Positions 28,758-36,130 of a stretch of 43,255 nucleotides of DNA are shown here, piece by piece. Both the position numbers and the translations under genes were made by a program. Below the pieces are notes generated by a model. The model searched no databases and was not told the origin of the DNA. It saw only the letters and a list, made by a program, of their open reading frames with translations. The stretch is from Merdimmobilis hominis (lineage in GTDB: Bacteria; Bacillota; Clostridia; Oscillospirales; Ruminococcaceae). The DNA is taken from positions 1,134,292 through 1,177,546 of the forward strand of contig NZ_LT629939.1 of NCBI RefSeq assembly GCF_900104615.1, written 5' to 3'. Position 1 is the stretch's first letter. Every line of letters starts with the position of its first letter.

Positions 28758-30056
28758 GTGAATACCCTGGAAAAACTGACCATCCTATCCGACGCCGCCA
28801 AATACGATGCGGCCTGCACCTCCAGCGGGGCCACCCGGACAGCCCGGCCCAGCTCCATCGGCAGCTGTGAAGCCAGCGGCATCTGCCACAGCTTTTCGGC
28901 GGATGGGCGGTGCATCTCCCTATTGAAAGTCCTCCTCTCCAACGACTGCGCCTATGACTGCAAATACTGTGTCAACCGCCGCTCCGGCGACACCCCCCGG
29001 GCCACCTTTGAACCCCGGGAGCTGGCCGACCTCACCCTGCAGTTCTATCGCCGCAACTATATCGAAGGGCTGTTTTTGAGCTCCGGCGTAGTGAAGAACC
29101 CCGACTATACCTGTGAACAGATGATCGAGGTCTTGCGGATTCTGCGCGATGAGTACCAGTTCGCCGGTTACATCCACTGCAAAGCCATCCCGGGGGCGGA
29201 CAGTGCCCTTATCGCCCGGATGGGCCTGCTCGCCGACCGGATCAGCGTCAACATCGAGCTCCCCTCCCAGGCGAGTTTACAGATGCTGGCCCCCGCCAAA
29301 ACCAAGGAACGGATTTTAGGCCCTATGAAGCTGATTTCCACCTCCATCCAGCAAAACAGCCGGGAAATTGTCCAGTACCGCCACTCCCCCAAATTTGCCC
29401 CAGCCGGCCAAAGCACCCAGATGATTGTAGGCGCCACGCCGGAAAGCGATCTGCAAATCCTCACCCTCACCCAGGCGTTGTACCGCAAATACCATTTAAA
29501 AAGGGTGTTTTTTTCCGCCTATATCCCGGTGCAGGAGGATTCCTGCCTCCCCGCCCTAGATACCAAGCCGCCCCTCCTGCGGGAGCACCGGCTGTACCAG
29601 GCAGATTGGCTTTTGCGGTTCTATGGGTTCGATGCCAAAGAGCTGCTGGACGAGAGGCACCCCAACTTCAATCCCCTTCTAGACCCCAAGTGCAGCTGGG
29701 CGGTGAGCCACCTGGACCAATTCCCGGTGGAGGTCAACACCGCCCCTTATGAGCTGCTTTTGCGGGTGCCGGGCATCGGGGTGAAAAGCGCCGGCCGGAT
29801 CCTCACCGCCCGCCGCCACTGCCGGCTGGATTTTGCCGGCCTCAAAAAGCTGGGGGTGGTGCTCAAGCGGGCCCAATACTTCCTCACCTGCGGGGGGAAG
29901 ATGGTGGAGGGCCTCCACTTCTCCCCCGACGGGGTGCTGCGAGGGCTGCTGCTCTCCCAGGGGGCCCCCCAGGAGCCGGTAGAACAGCTCTCCCTCTTCG
30001 CCCCCAAACTTCCCACTAGAGAGGATGTGGTCTCGTGTTTAACCGGCCAGCTTTAG
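28758..30056 (+). CDS. Putative DNA modification/repair radical SAM protein (TIGR03916 type)
   Basis: Radical SAM enzyme with a probable DNA or nucleotide substrate. The 432 residues show a Cys-rich start (SGICHSF), then the cluster motif CAYDCKYC (CxxxCxxC) preceded by KVLLSNDC. Next come IEGLFLSSGV, GYIHCKAIPGA and SVNIELPS, as in the TIGR03916 group. The C-terminus has a helix-hairpin-helix segment LLRVPGIGVKSAGRILTARR, typical of DNA-binding proteins. The GTG start at 28758 has AAGGGAG eight bases upstream. The downstream DUF4130 gene overlaps its 3' end by 22 bases. A LexA box in the leader supports a DNA-damage role. The reaction is unknown. Confidence 0.9.
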   Translation: MNTLEKLTILSDAAKYDAACTSSGATRTARPSSIGSCEASGICHSFSADGRCISLLKVLLSNDCAYDCKYCVNRRSGDTPRATFEPRELADLTLQFYRRNYIEGLFLSSGVVKNPDYTCEQMIEVLRILRDEYQFAGYIHCKAIPGADSALIARMGLLADRISVNIELPSQASLQMLAPAKTKERILGPMKLISTSIQQNSREIVQYRHSPKFAPAGQSTQMIVGATPESDLQILTLTQALYRKYHLKRVFFSAYIPVQEDSCLPALDTKPPLLREHRLYQADWLLRFYGFDAKELLDERHPNFNPLLDPKCSWAVSHLDQFPVEVNTAPYELLLRVPGIGVKSAGRILTARRHCRLDFAGLKKLGVVLKRAQYFLTCGGKMVEGLHFSPDGVLRGLLLSQGAPQEPVEQLSLFAPKLPTREDVVSCLTGQL

Positions 30057-30808
30057 TCTACCGCTGCGACGGCACCTTGGACGGCCTCCTCTGCTGCGTC
30101 TTTGAAAGTTATGTCCGCAAAGAAGAGCCCATGGATATATTGGAAGAAGAGGGGACCCTTTTCCCCTGCCGGGAAATTGAGACAGACCCTCAGAAGGCGG
30201 CCCGGGTGGCCCGCTCCCTTCTCAAAATCTCCCAGCGGGTGTTCGACCTGGTCCAGGAGGGGATGCTCTCCGCCATGCCCGGCCGGGGAATGGTGGTCTA
30301 CCGCTTCATCCGCCTCGCCTATCAGGTGGGGGACAAGGCAGCGATGCTCCTCACCAATGACACTGTCGCCACCCTCCATCGCTGGACCAGTCAACTGCGC
30401 CACGAGGCACACCTCTACACCGGGTTTGTCCGGTTCACCGACTGGCAGGGGGCGTTGGTGGCAAAAATTGAGCCCAAAGGCCAGGTCCTCCCCCTGATAG
30501 CCGGTCACTTTGCAGGCCGCTACCCGGGGGAACGGTTTTTGATCTTCGACGCTGTCCACCGCATGGCCCTAGTCCACCAGCCGGGCCGCACAGCCATCCT
30601 TCTGGTGGAGGATCTGGAACTTCCCCCAACCACCCCGGAGGAGGCACAGTGCCGCCGGCTATGGCGGGCTTATCATCAAGCCATCTCCATCCAGGAGAGG
30701 GAGAATCCCCGTGCCCAGCGGGGCCATCTCGCCTTGCGGTACCGGGGGCAGATGACCGAGTTCCAGCCAGACGATCCCTCTGGATCCCCGCCAAAGGCGT
30801 TCCCCTAA
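30035..30808 (+). CDS. TIGR03915/DUF4130 family probable DNA metabolism protein
   Basis: Partner of the radical SAM protein; the two families occur together in many bacteria and the DUF4130 part is fused to a uracil-DNA-glycosylase-like domain in some phyla (family knowledge). Here the 257 residues contain only the DUF4130-like region: VYRCDGTLDGLLCCVFESY at the N-terminus, KISQRVFDLVQEGMLSA, YRFIRLAYQVGDKA, then LIAGHFAGRYPGERFLIFD and a C-terminal tail with LWRAYHQAISI. No glycosylase domain follows. The GTG start at 30035 lies within the upstream gene, so translation is coupled. Molecular activity is unknown. Confidence 0.87.
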   Translation: MFNRPALVYRCDGTLDGLLCCVFESYVRKEEPMDILEEEGTLFPCREIETDPQKAARVARSLLKISQRVFDLVQEGMLSAMPGRGMVVYRFIRLAYQVGDKAAMLLTNDTVATLHRWTSQLRHEAHLYTGFVRFTDWQGALVAKIEPKGQVLPLIAGHFAGRYPGERFLIFDAVHRMALVHQPGRTAILLVEDLELPPTTPEEAQCRRLWRAYHQAISIQERENPRAQRGHLALRYRGQMTEFQPDDPSGSPPKAFP

Positions 30809-30825
30809 AAACATCTATGTTTGAG

Positions 30826-30866
30826 GCGCCTCTCCCCGTATGTGCGGGGGGAGGCGCTTCTTTTCC
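30826..30866 (+). terminator. Terminator of the radical-SAM/DUF4130 pair
   Basis: GCGCCTCTCCCCG (30826-30838) pairs with CGGGGGGAGGCGC (30845-30857) with one G-U pair, then TTCTTTTCCTTT. Confidence 0.83.
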
Positions 30867-30999
30867 TTTCTCATACCAGGATTCTCAACCACCTTTCCTC
30901 TGTTGTTCATTCAGCCGTCAAACCCACCGGATATCTTTAGACCTGTAACCAACCGGCAGACAGCAAAAAAATTGAACGATAGAATAAGGAGGTTTCACC

Positions 31000-31725
31000 A
31001 TGGCCACATACCAAGATGTGTTCGCACGGTATGAGAAAAAATACAAGCTGACCCTCAGCCAATATGCGGCCCTGCGCCGCTGGCTTCAAGACCGGATGGA
31101 AGTGGATTCCTACGGCCTTCACACCATCTGCAACATCTACTACGATACCCCGGATTTCCAGCTGATCCGCACTTCCCTGGAAAAACCTGTCTACAAAGAA
31201 AAACTCCGCCTGCGTAGCTACGGCGTCCCCGGTGGAGACACTCCGGTGTTTGTGGAGCTGAAAAAGAAATTGGATGGGGTGGTGTATAAGCGCCGGGTCT
31301 CCCTCCCTCTGCGGGAGGCGAAGCGGTACCTGGCCTATGAGGGCCGTCCGGATCTGGATTGCCAAATCCTCCGGGAGATCGACTGGGCACTGGCCCGCTA
31401 CCCGCTGGAGCCCAAAGCCTTTATCGCCTATGACCGCATCGCCCTCTTTGGGCGGGAGGACCCCGACCTGCGCATCACCTTCGACTGCAACCTCCGCTGG
31501 CGGGACGCGTTCCTAGACCTTTCCCAAGGGGATTGGGGGCAGCCCCTCCTAGACAAACAGGAAATCCTGATGGAGGCAAAACTCCCTGCCGCCATGCCCC
31601 TGTGGCTCAGCCACGTGTTAGACCGCCTCCAAATCCGGCAGACTTCCTTTTCCAAATACGGCGCCTGCTATCAGCAGAACCTGTTCCCAGCACTTTTATC
31701 AACAGGGGGGATTTGTGTTGCTTAA
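31000..31725 (+). CDS. VTC-domain protein (polyphosphate polymerase-like)
   Basis: The VTC tunnel fold is the catalytic domain of eukaryotic polyphosphate polymerase Vtc4; bacterial single-domain versions are widespread and mostly untested. The 241 residues show RYEKKYKLT near the N-terminus, IYYDTPDFQLIR, KEKLRLRSYG, FVELKKKLDGVVYKRRVSL and, late, EILMEAKLPAAMP with RQTSFSKYGACY. These are the alternating basic and acidic strands that line the tunnel. Start 31000 has AAGGAGG upstream. The next gene overlaps by 11 bases. Whether it makes polyphosphate or binds another phosphate polymer is not shown. Confidence 0.9.
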   Translation: MATYQDVFARYEKKYKLTLSQYAALRRWLQDRMEVDSYGLHTICNIYYDTPDFQLIRTSLEKPVYKEKLRLRSYGVPGGDTPVFVELKKKLDGVVYKRRVSLPLREAKRYLAYEGRPDLDCQILREIDWALARYPLEPKAFIAYDRIALFGREDPDLRITFDCNLRWRDAFLDLSQGDWGQPLLDKQEILMEAKLPAAMPLWLSHVLDRLQIRQTSFSKYGACYQQNLFPALLSTGGICVA

Positions 31726-32419
31726 CTCCTTTTTTGCCCGTGTAACCCAAGATTCCATCACCCTCCCCGGCGTGCTGCTCTGCACTGGGGTCTCCCTCCT
31801 GCTGGGAGTGCTGATCGCCCTCATTTACATGCGCCAGGCCCGGTATACGAAAAGTTTCGCCGTCACCCTGGCCCTACTGCCTGCCATGGTAGAGATTGTC
31901 ATCCTCCTGGTCAACGGCAACCTAGGCACCGGTGTGGCGGTGGCGGGGGCTTTCGGGCTGGTGCGGTTCCGCTCCCTGCCCGGCAGCGCCCGGGAGATCG
32001 GCAGCCTCTTTTTCGCCATGGCCATCGGCCTTGCCACCGGCATGGGCTATCTGGGATATGCCATCCTATTTTTTCTTCTAATCGGCGCGGCCATGCTCCT
32101 GCTGGGCAGCTGCTCCTTCGGCGAGGCCAAGGACGATGTCCGGGAGCTGAAAATCACCATCCCCGAAAGCCTTGACTACGACGGGATCTTTGACGTTCTC
32201 TTTGCCAAATACACCCGAAGTGCCGTCCTGGACCGGGTGAAAACCACCAACATGGGCAGCCTCTACGAATTGACCTACCGGGTGGAGCTGGACGGCGGCG
32301 CCATCCCCAAGGCTTTTTTGGATGAGCTGCGCTGCCGCAACGGCAACCTGACCATCCTCTGCGGCCGGGTCTCCACCAACCGGGAAGAGCTGCAACCCAC
32401 AAAAGGAGGGTATTTATAA
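31715..32419 (+). CDS. DUF4956 membrane protein
   Basis: Integral membrane protein of 234 residues, usual partner of VTC-domain proteins. Four hydrophobic helices lie in the first ~135 residues: LPGVLLCTGVSLLLGVLIAL, AVTLALLPAMVEIVILLV, a Gly/Ala-rich segment with GAFGLVRFRSLPGSAREIGS, and YAILFFLLIGAAMLLLGS. A soluble C-terminal domain follows. Start is GTG 31715, within the upstream gene; TTG 31718 is nearly as good, since AGGGGGG precedes both. Its stop overlaps the next start (TAATG). A role in moving or handling the VTC product is inferred from context only. Confidence 0.88.
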   Translation: MLLNSFFARVTQDSITLPGVLLCTGVSLLLGVLIALIYMRQARYTKSFAVTLALLPAMVEIVILLVNGNLGTGVAVAGAFGLVRFRSLPGSAREIGSLFFAMAIGLATGMGYLGYAILFFLLIGAAMLLLGSCSFGEAKDDVRELKITIPESLDYDGIFDVLFAKYTRSAVLDRVKTTNMGSLYELTYRVELDGGAIPKAFLDELRCRNGNLTILCGRVSTNREELQPTKGGYL

Positions 32420-34368
32420 TGAAACAAAACCGACTCATCGCCGCTCTGGGGGCTGTTCTTCTGCTCCTCCCCACTTTGGCGGGGTGTGCGCAAAACCCAG
32501 GGCAAACATCATCCTCTTCGCCTTCCGCTTCCCCCTATGAAACGTCAGAGGTCTCCATCCAATGGGATGAGGCCACCGCCACCAAAATAACCCTGTCCGG
32601 CGGCACTGCTCAGTTCGGGAGCTCTGCCGTCTCGGTGGATGGAGGAGTTATCACCATCCAAACAGCGGGGGACTACCTCATCTCCGGTGAACTGACCGAC
32701 GGGCAGATCGTGGTGGACGCAGGCAAGGAGGATACAGTCCGGCTGATATTGTCCAATGCCTCTATCTCCTGCTCGGACAGCGCGGCCATCTACGCCAGGC
32801 AGGCTGGCCAGACGGTGGTCCTGCTGGCAAGCGGAACCCAAAACACCCTTTCCGACGGGGCAGACTACACCTATGCCGAGGGAGAGGATGAACCGGACGC
32901 CGCCCTTTTTGCCAAAGATGACCTGACCATCGCCGGGGAAGGCGCCCTCCAGGTGACCGGAAACTACAACAACGGCATTGGCACCAAGGACAACCTGGTG
33001 ATTCAGGGGGGCAGCTTGGCCATTGCCGCAGCAAACGACGGTCTGCGGGGTCAGGATTCGGTCACCGTCCTGGGCGGGGAAATTTCCATCGACGCCGGAG
33101 GCAACGGTATCCGGTCCAACAACGACGAGGACCCGGAAAAAGGCTGGATTTCCCTTTTGGGCGGGGACTTCACCATCACCGCAGGGCAGGACGGCATTCA
33201 GGCGGAAACCAATCTCACCATCTCTGGCGGCACCTACGCCATCACCACCGGGGGCGGGGCGGAATCCGTCGGGCACACCTCCGGCGGGGATCCTCCGGCA
33301 GCCCAGCCCGGCAGACAGGGTGAGGCGGGAACTCCCCCTGCTAAACCCCAAGGAGATGCCGCACTCAGCGGGGAATCAGCCTCCCTCCCCAGCCTCCCCG
33401 CTCCGATGGCATCCCCCACTTTGGAAGATAGCTCTGCCTCCGACAGCTGCAAGGGGTTAAAAGCCGGCTCCTCCCTTGCTGTCACTGGCGGCGACTTCCA
33501 GCTGGACTGCGCCGACGACGCGGTCCATACAAACGGTGATTTAACGGTGGAGAGTGGGGCTTTTACCATCTCTACAGGAGATGACGGCTTCCACGCCGAC
33601 GGGGCTCTCACCATCAACGGCGGAACTATCTCCATCCTCCAAAGCTACGAAGGGCTGGAGGGCTCCACTGTCGAAATAAACGGGGGCGACATCCAGCTCA
33701 CTGCCAGCGATGATGGGGTCAATGCGGCAGGCGGCAGCGATGGGGACAACTGGGACAGCTTCCGCGCCGACGGCAGCCACTTCGTCCGCATCACCGGCGG
33801 AACCCTCTGGGTGGATGCTCAGGGCGACGGGCTGGATTCCAACGGCGGCCTCTACCTGGATGGGGGAACGGTGTTGATCAGCGGCCCCACCGGGAACGGC
33901 AATGGCGCCTTGGACTACGACGGAGAATGCCTGGTCACTGGCGGCGTGCTGCTTGCCGCCGGCAGTTCCGGAATGGCCCAGGGGCCCAGCGCCAGCTCCA
34001 ACCAAAACTCCCTGATGATCACCTTCTTGGAAAGCCAGGCTGCCGGCACCTTGGTCAACCTGTCGGATAGCCAAGGGCGGTCCATTCTCACCTTTGCCCC
34101 TTCCAAGGCGTTTCAGTCCCTGGTCATCAGCAGTCCTGAACTGGTTCAGGGGGAGGAATATACCCTCTCCACCGGCGGCAGCTGTGAGGATGGCCAAAAT
34201 GGCTACTACGGCTCGGGCGTCTATACAGGCGGCACCAAGTTGTGTCAAGTCACCCTATCCGACACCATGACCACCATCTCCAGTGATGGCACTGTCCTCT
34301 CAGGGAATATGGGGGGCGGCTTTGGTGCCGGCAGGGGGAACCGCGGCCAGCGCCCCGCCAACGGGTAA
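32419..34368 (+). CDS. Beta-helix carbohydrate-binding lipoprotein (Cthe_2159 family)
   Basis: Exported lipoprotein of 649 residues. The signal peptide reads through LLLLPTLAGC with the lipobox cysteine at Cys23, then a Ser/Pro-rich linker. The rest consists of many repeats of the type 'GG-DG-I-a-b-T-a', for example NDGLRGQDSVTVLGGEIS and DDGFHADGALTINGGTIS. This fits a right-handed beta-helix like Cthe_2159, a polygalacturonate-binding protein. A Pro/Ser/Gly-rich insert (about residues 285-345) interrupts the helix. The C-terminus is Gly/Arg-rich. It is translationally coupled to DUF4956 (TAATG). Ligand is unknown. Confidence 0.87.
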   Translation: MKQNRLIAALGAVLLLLPTLAGCAQNPGQTSSSSPSASPYETSEVSIQWDEATATKITLSGGTAQFGSSAVSVDGGVITIQTAGDYLISGELTDGQIVVDAGKEDTVRLILSNASISCSDSAAIYARQAGQTVVLLASGTQNTLSDGADYTYAEGEDEPDAALFAKDDLTIAGEGALQVTGNYNNGIGTKDNLVIQGGSLAIAAANDGLRGQDSVTVLGGEISIDAGGNGIRSNNDEDPEKGWISLLGGDFTITAGQDGIQAETNLTISGGTYAITTGGGAESVGHTSGGDPPAAQPGRQGEAGTPPAKPQGDAALSGESASLPSLPAPMASPTLEDSSASDSCKGLKAGSSLAVTGGDFQLDCADDAVHTNGDLTVESGAFTISTGDDGFHADGALTINGGTISILQSYEGLEGSTVEINGGDIQLTASDDGVNAAGGSDGDNWDSFRADGSHFVRITGGTLWVDAQGDGLDSNGGLYLDGGTVLISGPTGNGNGALDYDGECLVTGGVLLAAGSSGMAQGPSASSNQNSLMITFLESQAAGTLVNLSDSQGRSILTFAPSKAFQSLVISSPELVQGEEYTLSTGGSCEDGQNGYYGSGVYTGGTKLCQVTLSDTMTTISSDGTVLSGNMGGGFGAGRGNRGQRPANG

Positions 34369-34384
34369 ATCCCCCACCAACCGG

Positions 34385-34425
34385 CAAGGCCCTCCCAGTG
34401 CATTCTGGGAGGGCCTTGTTTTTGT
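34385..34425 (+). terminator. Terminator of the VTC operon
   Basis: A 14-bp perfect stem CAAGGCCCTCCCAG/CTGGGAGGGCCTTG (34385-34398, 34405-34418) followed by TTTTTGT. Confidence 0.92.
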
Positions 34426-34426
34426 A

Positions 34427-34905
34427 TTAGGGGTTGGGGGTCACCTCGCGCAGGCAACTTTCCACAAACTCCGCCAGATGCTGGATGATCTGGGCGGTTT
34501 CTTCCACGGAACAACCCATCCGCAAATAGCGCTGGGCGATGACCTTCATGGATTCCCCGATCTCGATGATGTGGCCATCCGGGTCAAAAATCCGGGCGAC
34601 CCTCTGCTGCCACTCATGCTTTTTGGGAGGATGAACCTGCTCCACCTCTGGGTAGGCGGCCAGCTTTTCCAAAAAGGCGTCAAAGTCCTCCACCTCAAAA
34701 TAGAGTTCCATATTGCGGGGCCGCCAAACCATCGTCTCCTTGGGGATATCCAGCAGCCAGTCTAAACCTTCTTGAACGGCGAACCCGCCGCTGACGGTGA
34801 CATTTCGCCCCAAGTCCATTTCGACCTTTTGGTCAAACAGCTCCCCATAGAACTTCTTGGACGCTCCACGTCCTGGACAGCCAGCAAGGGCAGTTGAAAT
34901 TTCAA
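34427..34905 (-). pseudogene. VOC/glyoxalase family gene with a one-base frameshift
   Basis: The open part (34427-34819) encodes a VOC (glyoxalase/bleomycin resistance) protein with NMELYFEVEDFDAFLEKL, PEVEQVHPPKKHEWQQRV and IFDPDGHIIEIGESM. Upstream, the missing first strand is readable in another frame: from TTG 34905 it gives KFQLPLLAVQDVER, then the downstream frame gives KKFYGELFDQKVEMDLG. Joining them needs one extra base at about 34859-34863, restoring the family's DVERSKKFY. So the gene is complete but for a one-base deletion or a sequencing error. An AGAGGG site precedes the TTG, and the upstream gene is 16 bases away. Confidence 0.75.
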
Positions 34906-34921
34906 GCAGTCCCTCTTCTTT

Positions 34922-35158
34922 CTACCGTTTGTCCTCCCATTCCCCGGGGAAACAGACTGCCAGGAATTTGGCCATCAAGGGGATATAGGTGGCGATAAAT
35001 ACCCCCACTGCCCCAAAGGCCAGGGGCTTTTTCCATCTGGCTGGCGCCGCCGCCCCCAGGAGAATGCCCATGGCGCACAGGCAGAGTTTCAGCAATGCCA
35101 AGTCCTTCCAATCGCACTCCCGAATGTACTGGTCGGCTAGGTCAAACAGGTATCTCAT
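34922..35158 (-). CDS. Small membrane protein (two hydrophobic segments)
   Basis: A 78-residue protein without a confident function; similar short proteins in Clostridia have been loosely called 'permease of phosphate ABC transporter' (recollection). Seen: an amphipathic N-terminus MRYLFDLADQYIRECDWKDL, a helix LALLKLCLCAMGILLGAAA, a basic PARWKKP turn and a second helix AFGAVGVFIATYIPLMAKFLA. Start 35158 has AGGAGGG seven bases upstream. It sits just upstream of the broken VOC gene. An extended -10 TGCTATACT (35253-35258, minus) lies ~95 bases before the start. Confidence 0.75.
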   Translation of the reverse strand: MRYLFDLADQYIRECDWKDLALLKLCLCAMGILLGAAAPARWKKPLAFGAVGVFIATYIPLMAKFLAVCFPGEWEDKR

Positions 35159-35252
35159 GGGAAGGCCCTCCTTTTTGGGGTTGTGCCGGGGGTGACCCCG
35201 GCGAGGTGGTTTTTGTGAGGATGCACCCGCTATGGGGAACCGTCTTTTCTTT

Positions 35253-35261
35253 AGTATAGCA
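35253..35261 (-). promoter_or_regulatory. Extended -10 promoter of the small membrane protein gene
   Basis: TGCTATACT on the minus strand (TATACT 35253-35258). No good -35 is visible at 17 bases. Confidence 0.45.
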
Positions 35262-35396
35262 TAAGTCCCCTTCCAGAGGACAGCCTCGCTGCAAATTTCC
35301 CCTGGCAATGGTTCCCTCTTGCTGTTGAGGGGCAGCACAAACCCTGGCGGCGCTTTTGGGAAAGCAAACACCCACAACAAATCGGCTGCATACAAC

Positions 35397-35431
35397 AAAA
35401 AGCTCCCCTGAGGGCCATCCCCCCGGGGAGC
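35397..35431 (-). terminator. Terminator of the yjdF-like gene
   Basis: On the minus strand GCTCCCC (35425-35431) and GGGGAGC (35402-35408) form the stem, followed by TTTTTG. Confidence 0.7.
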
Positions 35432-35437
35432 CAGGCG

Positions 35438-35857
35438 TTACCGCCCTTTGTGTTTTTCCTTTTTCTTCTGTTGCCGCAGGGCAAAAAGCCGTTGCCTTTC
35501 CTCTTCGGTCCTGGTTTTGCGGGCCAAAAGGCGGCTCTGTTTCCCCGCCTCCTGCTGGGCTTTCACCGCCTGCTGGGCCTTGGTGCCCACCCCTTTGGTT
35601 TGCAGCTGCCCCTTTACCTGCCTCTGCACACGCTTGGGGTTTTTGCCAAGGTCCTTGGGGGCCTGGGCTTCCACTGGCGGCCCAAACCGCAGCTTTCCCC
35701 AGTGGTTTAAAAAGTAGGCGTAGATCTCGCACTCCTTGGGCTCTTTGCCAAAGACCACTTTAGCAGCCCGCAGTCACCCGCATTCCATGCGTTGGTACAC
35801 CGCCACCCAAAAGGGGTCTTCAAAAAACACCGTGAGGCTGGCACTTGTGGATTCCAT
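35438..35857 (-). pseudogene. yjdF: YjdF (DUF2992) family gene interrupted by an in-frame TGA
   Basis: Read from ATG 35857 (GGGAGGA eight bases upstream), the first 27 codons give SLTVFFEDPFWVAVYQR, the DUF2992 N-terminus. Then a TGA stands at 35774-35776, where relatives usually have a sense codon before LRAAKVVFG. Past it the same frame continues to 35438 with VFGKEPKECEIYAYFLNHWG, KNPKRVQRQVKGQLQTKGVG and a Lys/Arg-rich tail (ALRQQKKKEKHKGR). Apart from this one codon the 138-residue gene is intact, so the break is recent, an error or read through. YjdF protein is the usual neighbour of the yjdF riboswitch. Confidence 0.8.
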
Positions 35858-35885
35858 CCTAACATTCCTCCCATTTTTGCATGCT

Positions 35886-35966
35886 CTTGAGAACGGACAA
35901 CCCATGGGAGGGCAGGTTACTGACAGGGGATGGCCCTGCCAACCGGGCTGTGTTTTTATCTCTGCA
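35886..35966 (-). ncRNA. Structured 5' leader of yjdF, candidate yjdF-type riboswitch
   Basis: The leader starts at the predicted transcript 5' end. CAGCCC (35945-35950) can pair with GGGTTG (35898-35903), closing a domain with GGTT/AACC and GGCAGGG/CCCTGTC stems. Known yjdF genes are commonly preceded by a riboswitch sensing azaaromatic compounds. I cannot confirm the consensus from memory, so this is context-based. Confidence 0.5.
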
Positions 35967-35971
35967 ACCCT

Positions 35972-36000
35972 ATTGTATCGGTTTTTTCCCCTTGCTGCAA
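35972..36000 (-). promoter_or_regulatory. Promoter of yjdF
   Basis: TTGCAG (35995-36000) and TACAAT (35972-35977) on the minus strand, 17-base spacer. Confidence 0.72.
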
Positions 36001-36012
36001 CTGACGGATACG

Positions 36013-36045
36013 TACAAAAATAGTACCTGTGCCACTATTTTTGTA
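36013..36045. promoter_or_regulatory. Perfect 12-base inverted repeat between divergent promoters
   Basis: TACAAAAATAGT (36013-36024) and ACTATTTTTGTA (36034-36045) with a 9-base spacer lie between the yjdF and NUDIX promoters. It could be an operator for a dimeric repressor acting on both. Confidence 0.55.
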
Positions 36046-36060
36046 AAAGCCCCTTCTCCA

Positions 36061-36089
36061 TTTACTTTTTCCCAGGGATTTTGTACAAT
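36061..36089 (+). promoter_or_regulatory. Promoter of the NUDIX gene
   Basis: TTTACT (36061-36066), 17-base spacer, TACAAT (36084-36089). Confidence 0.7.
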
Positions 36090-36130
36090 GAAAGAAAACG
36101 GGCGCTGCCCAGTCAGACGAGGTGTCCCCT

